From: Buddleja alternifolia
Lineage: Eukaryota > Streptophyta > Magnoliopsida > Lamiales > Scrophulariaceae
Direction: 5' to 3'
DNA: 64,000 bases
Assembly (NCBI GenBank): GCA_019426215.1
Contig: CM033400.1
Location: 23,854,568 to 23,918,567 of the forward strand
Each line of letters starts with the position of its first letter. Position 1 is the first letter of the stretch. This document shows, one piece after another, positions 22,281-34,662 of the stretch. Below the pieces are notes generated by a model. It was not told the origin of the DNA. It saw only the letters and a program-made list of their open reading frames with translations, and did no database searches. Position numbers and translations under genes: made by a program.

Positions 22281-22426
22281 AATCAAATCCACTAGAATCT
22301 TACTTTCAATAGTAACACCCAAGATTATAAAAATCCAGCGCATAGATATGAAGACTTGACAAAGACGAACCATTTGCATGCAATAAGGATAGTGGGAGCT
22401 AGATATCATTTCTAGTAGTATATGTA

Positions 22427-23808
22427 TGATAGGGTGTGAATTTACATGTTTTAGAGCTTCATATTCATGTGCTTTATACTGTTTTATGCATGATTTATGC
22501 CACATATGCTTATAATTTGTGTATTTATTGAGTAAAGGTGAGAAATCATTGCAATTGAGGAAAACTGGATGGAAATGCAGACTTTCACAAGTATTTAGAG
22601 ATGTAATTTGACAAATATTAATTCTACACAGTTGTAGAGCTCTGACTTAGCTTCATGTGGCAACTTGAATCACCCAAATCGGAGGTATTTGGAGAAAGTG
22701 ATAAAGGAAACAAGATTGCTACACTGAAAAGTAAGAAAGAGTCAATGGTTCTGCGCACCACGCCTGGGCGTGATTGCCCAATTCTACCACATCTGTGCAT
22801 GGATTTTTGCACGTCTGGGCGGCGATGTTCTATTTTTGAACCCCTATAAATACAACATCAAGAAGAGCAGCTAGGGTAAGCTTTGGGGTTCGGTTTTTAG
22901 GCCATTTTGGGCCTAAAACAAGCCATATACATCATATTGTGGAGGACAAGAAGGAGGAAAGGCAAGGAATTGAAGTTTCCAACTTGATTTCATCATCAAC
23001 CAAGTGTATTAGGGAGTTTTCCATTGCTTTCATTATATATTTATCTATGAATATATACATGTTTGCTTTTGATTTTCTTGTACCGGTGATTATTAACTAG
23101 ATCTATAAGACTAAGGCCATGTGAAGGCCTATTTGTGAAATATCTATATAATATTTATTTATTTCAATCAATTCATGTGTTGTTATGTGTTGTGAATTTG
23201 TATTTGTTCTACGTACATGTGATTGATCACCATGTGTTAGATAAATTGCCTAGATGAATGTTTCGAGAGAAAATTGATCTAGGGTGCATGAGATTCACAA
23301 CATAATTTGCAAACAATGAGGAATTGCCCGTTAAGTGACAAGCGGTAGAGATTCCCGGATGCAGTTAGCTGGATTAATCCGGGGAAATTCTAGAGTTTGA
23401 ATGCATGATTGTTGGTTAGATTCTCGAATAGAGGTATTTTGGGGACCGTCAATTAATCATAGGATTATTATTGTCGAGACATCGGGTAGTAATTATAAAA
23501 GTATTTTTCCACCATCACCACATAGGTCTAATGATTCGACAGCTCACGTTATAAAGATATTGTATCAAATTTAGCCCTAACATGCGCCTTAGTCATCTTT
23601 AACACTTGAAGTTTCAATCTATTGCTCCTCCTTACTTTTGTTCTCTACACTTTTATTCCAATTCATCCTTTACTTTAAGAATTTATTTACAAGTCTAAAA
23701 CTAAAATACAAGTCCTTGTGGGTTCGACATCCGGACTTAATTGTCCACTTTATTGCTACACATGACCAGTTCACTTGCTGTGCAAACACGTGAGGTTCTA
23801 GCATGTCA
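22427..23808 (+). repeat. Element I 5' LTR
   Basis: It is 1382 bp with TATA box TATAAATA at 22845-22852. It carries about 130 bp near 22580-22730 that the 3' LTR lacks. The CACGCCTGGGCGTG inverted repeat appears in both LTRs. Confidence 0.88.
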
Positions 23809-23814
23809 ATTTTT

Positions 23815-23832
23815 TGGCGCCGTTGCTAGGGA
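23815..23832 (+). promoter_or_regulatory. Element I primer binding site (tRNA-Asp type)
   Basis: TGGCGCCGTTGCTAGGGA differs by two bases from the complement of the plant tRNA-Asp 3' end. It lies six bases inside the LTR, the same spacing as in H. Confidence 0.8.
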
Positions 23833-23913
23833 CTTGTTTATTTTAGTTTTTGATTTTATTATCAGTTTCTAGTTTTACATTATTTTTGTCTTTCGTTTTA
23901 CAACTAGTTAGCA

Positions 23914-24324
23914 ATGGCTTGCAATTTTCCGAATATCACCCTCCTGAAGAATCAATTGTGGCTGGAAAGCTTCATTGAAGCATGTTATGCATAAGGGTTC
24001 TTTCCACAACATTGCCAAGAGAGAATTCCTACTCCGGAGGAACAACTCGACAACACCATTGAAAATCTTCGCCTTGAAATGAATGACATGCTTAAGGCGT
24101 TAAAGGAGACTAGTCATCAATTAGAGCTATTAAAATCGAGTGTCGTCCATTACATTTTGGAGGAGCAATGCATGGAGATGAATGTGAGGGATGACGTGGA
24201 GTTGGAAAATGAGGGTACTTTTGCGCAAGAGATGACATCCGAACGTGTACTACTTAGTGTTTGGGTGCCTGAAATTGTTCCGGAGAGCGAGGAACTACTA
24301 ATTCTAACGCCCGAGCATGATTAA
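23914..24324 (+). pseudogene. Element I gag-like remnant
   Basis: The frame runs from ATG at 23914 to a stop at 24324, with one internal TAA near 23992. The product has a helical, leucine-rich middle (EEQLDNTIENLRLEMNDML) and an acidic end. It holds no zinc knuckle or enzyme motif. It lies where Gag starts in tRNA-Asp-primed Ty3-like elements, so a decayed Gag start is the likeliest reading. I do not recognise a specific family. Confidence 0.45.
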
Positions 24325-24976
24325 TTCAATATTTAAGCATTCGAAATAGTAGCAGAATTGAAAAGGTTACTGTATGGCACACCTGAGCTTTCTGATAGCT
24401 ATACCCAAACGTTTGAGATAGACACATCTAGCACTGAGCCTTCCACTCCTACACCTTCTCACTTAGTTAAATTTTCCTTACCTTTTCCCCTCTCCACGGG
24501 TATAGAGGTAATTGATGCCCCATGATGGTAAGTTCTCCTCTAATGTAGGAGTTAATATGGTTATTTGTGATAGCTATGAGGTTTTTAAGCATCCAGTTGA
24601 GTCTGATTTGTCTTGACGTATTGATGTTTTTGATCCTTTTAGTGTTGAGCTTTCTCAGGTTAAAAGAACCAACAGTCTCCTTGAGTCCTACAACATCAAC
24701 TCCAAGCATTGCACTTTGATGGGTTAAGAAAAAAGAGCATCTACCTATTACTTGGATAATAGTCCAAATCATCACTCAGCACAATGCGAAGAAAGAGTGA
24801 TGGAAGTGGTGGATTATGAGAAAATACTTGAGTGGATGATTTCTTGGTTGCTACTCATCATATTGTCTACTAACACTGGGTAAAATTTCATCCTTAGTTG
24901 GAGAATGAACAAGGCATTCATTCGGAAACCACCTTGAAATAACTCGGTAATGTCAAGCTAGTGACTTTAAAAGAGT

Positions 24977-24999
24977 GCTTCTTCGGAGGCAACCCAAGG
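24977..24999 (+). other. Conserved CTTCKGGAGGCAACCCAAG motif (element I)
   Basis: TGCTTCTTCGGAGGCAACCCAAGG corresponds to H's reverse-strand TTCTTGGGAGACAACCCAAG (33339-33360). The rest of 24325-26536 shows no gene. A 'ttaagtgtgggggtgtg' purine tract is near 25270. Confidence 0.6.
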
Positions 25000-26550
25000 T
25001 TTTTGTTTTCTTTTTGTTTTTGCTTTCTAGTATTGTAGTTGTTTTTGGTTGTTCATGAAAAAACAAAAGGGATAAAATATTATGCTTGATGGTTGTGATT
25101 TGTTAAGTGCATGATTGATGATGACATACTATGGGGATTGGAGTGCACCATTTGGAGTCACACTTGGAATTTATGCATGAGATTAGGTTTTGTTTTCACC
25201 AACCTATGAGGTTAAGTGTTTCTTTTCACCCTTTTTGTGCTTTATGAGAGACAACATTGAAGACAATGTTGAGTTTAAGTGTGGGGGTGTGAAAAGCACT
25301 TAATTGTTAAGTAGTTATTGAATATATTGGTGATATGCATGTTTCCAAGTTTGGGGGAGTATATGTTACCTTGATTCTACGTGCTCTAATTAAAACATTT
25401 TATAGAGCATAATTCCAAGAAAAATTCGAAAATTTTGGAAAAAATATTTTAGCTTTTTTTGATCTTTTATGCCTTATTGATACAATTTGATTTAATGGAC
25501 TTGACAAATGGCATGTTTTTGATGCACATATATGGTAGATTTGCACATGTTGACCATAGGTTAAAATTGATTCACTTAGATGACACCGAGCACGAAATCG
25601 AAGGCATAGGAGTTGAAAGGACCGCCATCCTAACACACTATGAATGATTTGAGGGCATATAAACTTAGACAACCATAACGTATCGAGAACTTGGTTGATT
25701 TTACATGCTGGAAAATAATTTAAATTTTGAAAGTTGAAGCGAAATTGGTGTTGACCCAATGGTCAAGCTCTTGAGTAGTACTCGAGCCAATTATGTTTTG
25801 TAATGCTTAATGGACCTAGTTTGTTTTGTGGCCTTTGTCATTCGAGCAAGTATGTTTTTAGGAGTGTCTTATACCTAGTACCCTAAAACTGTCTGGTTTG
25901 GGAGATATTGCTCAAAACTCGTTGCATGGGTGACATAGAAAGCCTAAAGGAATGAACATTGCACATGGTCCTTAATTTGTTTGCCTTGATGAATTTAAAA
26001 GTGAAAATCGTAATGTAAAGCCGAATCTAATTGAATGATTCTCTTGTGATTGGATGGATAGAAATCCTAAGCTTTCTTGGTATTTTATGGATGCTCATAA
26101 GTTGATAGAGGTGGAAATTTTAACTAGTGTGGTAAAGATGCCTTAGACTATAGTGCCTTAGTTGTACATAGTTACACCCTAGGTGGATTAAGTTTGACTT
26201 TTGTTGTTAACATGAGCAAGGTCTTTATTGTATGTAATCATTTGTGAGCTTAATTATGCCAATTTCATGCCATTATTGCATAGTTGATTGTTGAATTGTG
26301 GAAATTAGTTCTTTGCAAAGATTGAAAAAATTTGTGGGTATATTTACTGCAGACCCTCACGAGTTAAAACTCGTCCTCTTTTGGTAAAATTGAGGTTTAA
26401 TGGCTTGTAACATACACTAAATTCCATCGTGCTCTCTACGAAAGTGAGCTATCTTATGTTATTGTTTTATCCCTTATCTTGATGTTGCTCTAGTCTTAGT
26501 TTCTTTTGTTTACTTGATCGTGGACGATCAAGAGTTAAGTTTGGGTGTGT

Positions 26551-27805
26551 TGATAGGGTATGAACTTACATATTTTAGAGCCTCATATTGATGTGCTTTA
26601 TATTATTTTATGCATGATTTATGCCACATATGCTTGTATTTTGTGTGCTTATTGAGTAAAGTAAGAAATCATTGCAATTGAGAAAAACTTGACGGAAATG
26701 AAGCAAGCAAGAAAGAGTCAATGGTTCTTCGCATCACGCCTGTGCGCCACCACTACCACGCCTGGGCGTGATTGCCCAATTCTGCCACACCTATGCGTGG
26801 ATTTGTGCACGTCTGGGCGCCGATGTTCTGTTTTCGAACCCCTATAAATACAACATCAAGGAGAACAACTAAGGTAAGCTTTGGGGTTCAGGTTTTAGGC
26901 CATTTTGGGACTAAAACTAGCCATATACATCATATTGTGGAGGACAAGAAGGAGGAAGGGCAAGGAATTGAAGCTTCTAACTTGATTTCATCATCAACCA
27001 AGTGTATTGGGGAATTTTCCATTGCTTTCATTATATATTTATCTATGAATATATACATGTTTTCTTTAGATTTTCTTGTACCATTGATTATGAACTGGAT
27101 CTATAAGACTAAGGCCATGTGAAGGCCTATTTGTGAAGTATCTATATAATATTTGTTTGTTTGAATCAATTCATGTGTTGTTATGTGTTGTGAATTTGTA
27201 TTTGTTCTACGTACATGTGATTGATCACCATGTGTTCGATAAATTGCCTAGGTGAATGTTTTGAGACAAAATTGATCTAGGGTGCAAGAGATTCACAACA
27301 TAATTTGCAAACAATGAGGAATTGCTCGTTAAGTGACAAACGGTAGAGATTCCCAGATGCAGTTAGCTGGATTAATTCGAGAAAATTCTAGAGCTTGAAT
27401 ACATGATTGTTGGTTAGATTCTTGGATAGAGATATTTTGGGGACCGTCAATTAATCATAGGATTATTATTGCCGAGACATCGGGTAGTAATTATAAAAGT
27501 GTTTTTCCACCATCGCCACATAGGTCTAATCATTTGACAACTCACATTATAAAGATATTGTATCAAATTTAGCCCTAACATGCACCTTAGACATCTTTAA
27601 CACTTGAAGTTTCAATCTATTGCTCCTCCTTACTTTTGTTCTCTACGCTTTTATTCCAATTCATCCTTTACTTTAAGCATTTATTTACAAGTCTAAAACA
27701 AAATACAAGTCCTTGTGGGTTCGACATCCGGACTTAATTGTCTATGTTATTGCTACACACAACCAGTCCTCTTGTTGTACAAACACATGTGGTTCTAGCG
27801 TGTCA
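26551..27805 (+). repeat. Element I 3' LTR
   Basis: It is 1255 bp, preceded by the purine-rich GTTTGGGTGTGT (26538-26550). TATA box at 26843-26850. It is roughly 93-95% similar to the 5' LTR outside the indel, judged by eye. Confidence 0.88.
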
Positions 27806-28548
27806 ATCTAGAGGTTGGTCTACAAATGGAAAACGATATGAGCTCATTGAGTTGAATCAAGACATAAATCTCGAGCATACACTCCATAAAAGACTTGGGA
27901 GTAACCACTTTCATCCTTAAATTTGCGTCTATGGAGATATGGTAAATAGGATGATAGGGCCCTCCTAAGCCCTTTGCTTAGAATAAATCCTAAAGACGTT
28001 AGGATAGAAGATTTGAGAAAGGGCTCTCGCCTAGTGAGGAAGAGCAATAGGTAGACTTAGGATATATTCTTCGTCTATGACCATGGAGAACTGATAGTAT
28101 TACACTTACTTGGATTTTAAGTGTGAATTGCACTTTGGGTTTGTATTCACCCTCAACTATGAAGTAGTGACCTGGATGATTTCCAAGCAAATTACTCCAC
28201 TACTGAAAATGAATATAAAATTGCCTTGGAGACATAGAGGTGATCAAGGAATTTTGTTTAGATCTGAAGTTTGTGGTAGAATTTTAATTGGTTCCTAGCG
28301 TGGAGTTTGCATTTATCACTTTACTGAGATGAAATGGAGCTAAAGCACAAGCTGGGGAACCAAGGTCTCACAAATCCAGACACGCTGAGAGATACAACAT
28401 TGTTTGAGAGATCATTGGAAAAGGTAATTCAACCTTGTAGAAAATGAACCCCAACCAATAACACCGCTGACCCACTCACTGAGCCACTATCACAAGTGGT
28501 ACTAAAATGACATCTTTAGAAGATGAGTATTATATACCAATTGGCATA
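27806..28548 (+). pseudogene. Element F RT/RNase H remnant
   Basis: Sequence after element I resumes F's pol. An RNase H scrap near 28155-28225 (VVTWMISKQ then a TTENEYKIAL-like stretch) matches E's VTWKSSKKN...TEAEYIA. ADPLTEPL near 28470 matches the copia C-terminus ADPLTKPL. The interval 27880-28080 is too decayed to assign. Confidence 0.7.
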
Positions 28549-28565
28549 GAGTGCAAGTGGGAGAT
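28549..28565 (+). promoter_or_regulatory. Element F polypurine tract
   Basis: GAGTGCAAGTGGGAGAT sits directly before TGTTGGG. E has GAGTGCAAGTGGAAGAT at the same place, supporting kinship of E and F. Confidence 0.85.
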
Positions 28566-30212
28566 TGTTGGGAAAGTGCCCTCCATGTCAATGAGGAAAT
28601 TAGAATATGAGGCACTAGTTTATATTGTACAACCATTTATTAGTAAAAGGCAAATAATGAGTTGATCATATAAGTCTTGATGGCATCTATAAGATAGGAA
28701 TGAACAACGAGTCCATGTATATCAAGGTTAACCTTCCACTTCTTATAGTAGTTAAGGGGGTAGGCACTGGAAGGATTTGGTACTTGATCAATTAATTGGT
28801 TCACAAGTCAGAGAATCTCAATTGGGCATTGAGATTCGTGTGGACTTGTATGACACATGATTTGACAGGGAGTGCCAATGAACACTATGGGTTAGTAGGA
28901 GTTTATATTATAGATACATTGAGGGGATTAATGTATTTGAACACGGCTCGTAGTAATCCGATCACATGGGTTTTTATTCATTGATTGTCAATGATTGGAT
29001 TACTGATTATGATAGTATGCGTGAGCCTAAGACCTAAGAAATCATGTTGAAGATGTGCTTGTGACGTCAAGTCTGTCATTAGAGTAGTTATATCCAATTC
29101 ACACATTGGTGGGGTCAACCTCGAAGTGCGGCTTGATGGGCAAGTAGCAGTCTTAACTAATTAGCAAGAAAAAATTCACTATCTAGAAATGAAACGAGAA
29201 GTATCTTATGCGATCATGGGTAAATGAGATTAAAGACTCTGGCTAGAGCTCATGAACTAACTCGTGTTTAACACGGAGGGTACTTCCATAATCTCATGTT
29301 ACTATGATCTTAGCATAGCATCGAGTCCTGTGAGTTTGATATTCGATGACTCTCACTCGATCGGGATACATCAGTGAAGGGCTTATACTCATACAATATT
29401 CATAATCTAGAGGTTAGTAATGACATAATCATTTCGTACTCGGTTGGGCTATGATGTGGGGCCACGATGCTGGTTAGGTGTCACCCACATCCTTTCGTGT
29501 CCTCTCATTGCCAATTGAGAATAACCTAGAGAATCGTGCTATAAAGGAATAGACAGGAAATCGTAGTTTTGTATTTGGAGGATATTTTCGTAATTTGTCC
29601 TTTGGTAGGACAAATTAATTAATCGGACGAACTAATTTAATTGGTTGTTTGATCGGATTAAACAATGGTAAATTAAATTAATTAATTTGAATAGTTAATT
29701 AACTGGGTTAATTAAATCTTTAAATTAGAATATTAATTTAATTTATATTTATTTAATTGGAGTACATATGATATGATTAAACTAAGTAGACTAAATTGAC
29801 TGGTTAATTTAGCCCACATGGGGAGTCCATTAAGGCCCATTTGGGCGTGTACTGCATGGGCTTAAGTTGGAGGATTTTATTTAATCCTCGAACGCAAGCC
29901 AAAGAATACGATAATTCACAATATGCAAAATCATCCACCAAAAGATACGAGACAAAGAAAATAGTTCCTCTCATCTCTGTTAGCCGCCTATGGGAGATGG
30001 AGAAGAAGATTTCCAAAAGTCAATTTCTAGCCTGATAATCTAGAGACGTGATGATTAGACTGTTTGTGAAGTGTGAGATTAATTGAATATGCTACAAGTG
30101 GTAAGCGATATATCACATTCTTGGTATTCATGTTTTTGTAAAATCAATGAATAGCCATAAATTGATCTTGGATTTTGGGAATCCAGATATGTTTAATTTT
30201 TCCTGTGCATGA
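28566..30212 (+). repeat. Element F 3' LTR (3' end truncated)
   Basis: It starts TGTTGGGAAAGTGCC. From 28940 it matches the split 5' LTR, and it stops at GCATGATAC, before the expected CCCAACA end. It preserves both unoccupied target sites: AACAC at 28940 (A) and ATAGT at 29961 (B). Confidence 0.85.
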
Positions 30213-30293
30213 TACTTGTGTCAAACACAAAAGGCTCATAATGATTTGGCCAAAGACTTTTGATCTCACTCACATATGATTGCATAGGAAATA
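30213..30293 (-). repeat. Element G LTR fragment, left part
   Basis: 'Ggctcataatgatttggccaaagactttt' matches the middle of E's LTR (39065-39110). It continues after element H at 36240. The junction with F's LTR is not a clean terminus. Confidence 0.65.
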
Positions 30294-31845
30294 TGACATG
30301 ACAAAATCCTAGCAAGAGAACTAGGTCGCGTAAGTAGTGAAGTGGATTTCTAAGTCGGAGGTTATCGTATCCGCATGGATAACTATAATCTAAGTACCAA
30401 GACTACTATATTACTCAATTCATAGTTAAATCGGTCGATAAAAAGGTTGATTAACTAATTAAAAACACCATAAATAAACTAATACAACGTCACACCAAAT
30501 AAAGGGAGGAAACAATAGAGAGAAGCGATCAAGGCACATGGTTCAACCAATTATGCATTTTGATTGTGATTTAGGTTCTATTGGATTATTAGATTCATTT
30601 AGCTAAGGCGAAATTCCCTAACACACGTACTACCCAATATCTTGGCATAACAACCCTACCCTTGTTAACGATTTCCTATATATCTCTATATGAAAACCTA
30701 ATTAACGAAGATGCATTTAAGGTCTAGGAATTCCCCACGTTAAATGGAAAGCCACCTAAAGAAACAGAGTCTATCTCTAGTCGGTTTAACTATAGGATAT
30801 TCAATGTTTATATCTTCCCTAGGTTATTATCTCTCGATCTCTAACCTAGGCATTTTATTGAACACTTGGTGATCAAGAAAATGTAGCATTGAGATCAAAT
30901 ATTGAATACATAGCTAAAACCAAAATTAATCCAATAAATACCAACAAAATAACTATCAAAATAACATAAATGGCCTAGCGATGGCCTCAATCAAACAAAT
31001 TTAGCTCATATTCATGTCAAAAGTGCAAATATAAATCATACAAGCTATAAGAGGTTTGAACAAATTCAAGAAATAAAGATGTAAAAACTCCCTAATTCTT
31101 GTAGAGATGTGGATTCTTTGTTGAATTCTCCATGTTTTGACCTTCAATCTTCTCTCCCAAGCTCTCTCTCTCTCTCTCTATTTTAGTGTGGTAGCTGCTA
31201 TCCAAGGTGAGTTAGGGTAAAAAATGGTTAAAAGGGGTATTTATAGACCAACCCGCGGCGTTGGCTTGTTGAACTCCGCCGCATTCATGAATGAACGCCT
31301 CAGCGTTCGTCACATGCTACTTCGGCTAATTTTGGTAAACTTAGCATAACATTCTCTATCAATGCCGGAATACACTGATTAAAGTTGATGTAGGATCCTA
31401 AAACAAAGATCTACAACTTCAAGAAGACACCAAGGCTTAAATCAAACGTTAAAGATGATAAAAATGTCTCACAAGTCACTGAATGAGAAAATTCCATCGT
31501 AAGACGTCTCTTCCGATGATGTTTTCACCTTCTTCCCTACATATCTGATCTTTGTCTTCAATATAAGAAATGTACCTTTGCCTCTTATCTTTCCATTGGT
31601 ATACAAAATGTGTAATTTGGACATGGGTAGAGAAATCTATTCCATAAACTCAAGCACTGTCCGGGCAGTTTGTATCTTTATGCATGATTTACCTTCAATC
31701 CTTGTTCTTTTCCTCCAAATGTTATGTTATTCTATAAAATATGAGAAAACAAGGCTCAAAGCATCATATGTGATCAAATTATCAAGGAAACAATCAAAAC
31801 CAAGTCGATAAACAAGGGAAATTAGTGTAAAAATAACATATATCA
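30294..31845 (-). repeat. Element H 3' LTR
   Basis: It is 1552 bp, from TGACATGACAAAATCC to CATATATCA on the + strand. A (CT)9 run is at 31162-31179; the partner LTR has only (CT)6 at 35530-35541. Confidence 0.88.
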
Positions 31846-31866
31846 ACTGCCCCAAACTTAGCTTTG
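31846..31866 (-). promoter_or_regulatory. Element H polypurine tract
   Basis: The reverse strand reads AGCTAAGTTTGGGGCAGT next to the LTR. It is of the 'aagtttgggg' type usual in tRNA-Asp-primed elements. Confidence 0.65.
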
Positions 31867-33397
31867 ATCTTCCTCGAACAAATACAATCAAGCACACATA
31901 TGAAGATTGAAATTTTCATTTGCCAATTCATACACATAAGAGCAAGCATTATACCTTCGAAAAAGATTATGAAAAGCTGCACGATGCTTTGAACATTCAA
32001 CAATTTGAAAACCTCACAAAATCTTAGTTTCCATCCCTAAATCATGAACTCCTATGCCCATGTTCATGTCAAGAGCACACTTTAGACAAGATTATGCAAA
32101 TCAATTGGAAAGTAAAGACATTGAAATAATTCAACATTCGTTAACCCATCGGTGTGTATAAGTGCAAAAGTCACAATCAAAAGGTCTTTCCGGCGTATAA
32201 CGTAAGGCTAGGTGATGGCTAGGACTGGAAGATATGGATAGAGTGAATAAGTCAACAACGCTTATACTTAAAATCATTGAACTAAATTCACATATAAACT
32301 ATATAAACTTTCACAACTTATCACTTATCACTTTTCACTTTTCAATCTCTTTTGCCTTTCAGCTTACAACCCCCAAACTTGTTTCTTTTCATATCGGGTT
32401 GTACACAGATTTCCAAGGCAAATGAACCAATTGAGTGCCAAGATTCAAGCTTAGTCGAGAGCACACTTTTTTCCCCATAAATATCTCTCTCTCGATTATT
32501 TAGCCCATTGCTTAAGTTTTCATTTCATCCCTTTTTTTACATAATACTTCAAACCTCAAAAATCCCAACATAGCCAAAACATCACTATCTAACTCAAATT
32601 CATTCAAATCAAAACAAGGTGACTACCCAAATTCAAGTCAAATGATATTAAGTTCTAAACTCTCTTGATTGGGTACATTATTTTTTTTTAGGCTAGAAGG
32701 TGGTTGTCATGGCTTATGAAAGAAACACGAATGATGGTTTCTTGTATGCTTTGCACACTCCATTCTTATTAATACGGCTCAAATTAAGGTCTAGAGATTA
32801 TGCAATATAGAGAAAGCCAAAATGTAAGGCTAAAGACAATGAAAGATGGCCTAAATCATTTTATGACTTCACAACATTAATACACACTTCAGAATCAACA
32901 AAATTGAAAGTTCAACGCTTTAAATCCTCAAAAAATTCACATAAGCATGACTAAAAAGGGCTTTCAAGTCACAACATATGACATGTTGGTCACAGATAAG
33001 GGTCTTTGACCTTGAGAGAGTAGAGATATTCAAACGCATTATGCTCTTATGTAAAGGTGCACCAATTCATGAATTCAAAATCAACAAGGTTGTACCCCCA
33101 AACTGAAATTAAACAGTCCTCAATGTTCATGAAATAAATGAAAGGTAAGAGGGAAAAATGATACAACCTTGAAATGGAGAGAGGTGGAGTGAGCATGGTG
33201 GCGGGCTAGTATCCCAGTATCAAACCGTGATCAAAACCTGAATGTGAGAAAACTGAAAGAAAACCATATCAAAACGAGTCTAGGGGGAGGAAAACAAAAC
33301 AAAGGCACAAAAGAACAGAAAGAATGCAATAAAAGAAACTTGGGTTGTCTCCCAAGAAGCGCTTGTTTAACGTCATTAGCTCGCCTCCTTGCATCGC
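31867..33397 (-). other. Element H interior without genes
   Basis: About 1.5 kb is AT-rich with no supported reading frame on either strand. The only recognisable item is CTTGGGTTGTCTCCCAAG at 33339-33356, a 6-bp inverted repeat shared with element I. Confidence 0.6.
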
Positions 33398-34551
33398 TCA
33401 TGGTGGATTGTAAGGAGCAATGTCAACTTTGTAGGGATGAGTTTTTTTGTGCTTTTTGCAATTGTGCAATGACATATCCTCTCTAATCTTTATCATTAAA
33501 CCTGGAATAATCAAAAGTGAGCACAAATTCTCTTTTATAAATATGTAATTGAAATCCAAGGAGTAAAGTGTAAATTCTAGAGGAGGGGGATCATCAATTG
33601 ATGGATACAATTGGTGTGTGACTGTCTCAAATTCCCCTAGTCTTGTCGTTGGCAACCTCAATGGTGAAATCTCCAAGTGATTTATATACCCTATGATCTC
33701 CTTATTCTCATCCGTAGTATCACTTGATATTATGGTGTATGTCTCGGATGAATCATTGAAGTTGCATACTTTGACTTGAACATCTTCCACTATATCCCTC
33801 CGGTGATTGGTGGACTTCCTTAAGAATTCAAGGGATATGATGGTAGGTGGCATTGGGTTCTTGAGATTTCTAATGTTCTTTCTTGGTCATGTCATGAAAT
33901 GAATTCAAAAATCTCTTTCTTCATTCGTGTATGCTCAGATGTTTTTGCCTCTGTTTTGACACACATGGATTCGAGAGGTGGTTCTTCTTCAGTGATAGGA
34001 TGTAGACATTATAGTTCTAAATTAAAACCTTGTTCAACTTCTGTATTGAGGGATGCCTCATTCTCTTTGGTACTGCTCTCCATGGTGCAAGGCGCTCTCT
34101 CCTTCCATAAGTTGACTGCTTGATTTACTAGTCTTGCCACTTCCTTTCTACGAGCTTCTGACTCCTTTCTACGATATTTTGACTCCTCTGAACAAACGTC
34201 TTCCTCCTTTCTCAAAGCTTCTGTGCTTGCAAGAATTCTATTCAGCAAGTCCTCAATATTAGACGTCGTCTCTAGCTCCTATTTATGGAAGCTATCATGT
34301 GGTTGGTAAGGAAGGCCACTGACATGGTCAAATCCCGATGAAAATATCATTGCATCATTGTTGTAACTCCATGTTGAGTTCGGATGATTTATCCAATCGG
34401 GATATATCATGTTATTTTGACATGTTAAGCTTGGATGATTTATCCAACCGGGATTATAAGTGGGCTCATAGGATTCCATTTGCATTGGGCTTGATGTGGT
34501 GATTGATGAATCCATAGCCTGCCATGGTGATTGAAAGTTATAAGCACTCAT
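33398..34551 (-). pseudogene. Element H gag-like frame (one nonsense, one frameshift)
   Basis: From ATG at 34551 the frame is open to TAG at 34279, then reopens in the same frame to 34009. It continues in another frame to 33398, so roughly 380 codons were one frame once. The start has a twice-repeated NPGWINHP / YPDWINHPNSTW motif, the hallmark of Athila-like Ty3 Gag (NPGWxNHPNxxW). A Lys/Glu-rich helical stretch follows. There is no zinc knuckle. It most likely gives Gag for co-packaging, but is now broken. Confidence 0.65.
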
Positions 34552-34638
34552 ATCTTCAAGAACTAGAAATACACAAAATAAAATGTTGACTTAAGCTTAG
34601 AACAAATAAGAGAATCTCGATATTCGATACCATAGTTG

Positions 34639-34656
34639 TCCCCGGCAACGGCGCCA
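34639..34656 (-). promoter_or_regulatory. Element H primer binding site (tRNA-Asp)
   Basis: TCCCCGGCAACGGCGCCA on the + strand is exactly the 3' end of plant tRNA-Asp, so the PBS lies on the reverse strand. It is six bases from the LTR. Confidence 0.92.
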
Positions 34657-34662
34657 AAAGCT

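Larger units (their letters stand above)
22427..27805 (+). mobile_element. Element I: non-autonomous LTR retrotransposon, tRNA-Asp primed (LARD-like)
   Basis: LTRs at 22427-23808 and 26551-27805 begin TGATAGGG and end TGTCA. The PBS after the 5' LTR resembles a tRNA-Asp site. The 2.7 kb interior holds only a short decayed gag-like frame and no pol. Flanks are ATGTA and ATCTA, a possible duplication with one change. It sits inside F's RT. LTR start, LTR end and PBS all match element H in type, so the two probably depend on the same kind of Ty3-like partner. Confidence 0.85.

Noticed and set aside
22422..27810. Claiming a firm target duplication for element I
   Set aside because: Flanks ATGTA and ATCTA differ at one base, and no empty site is available.
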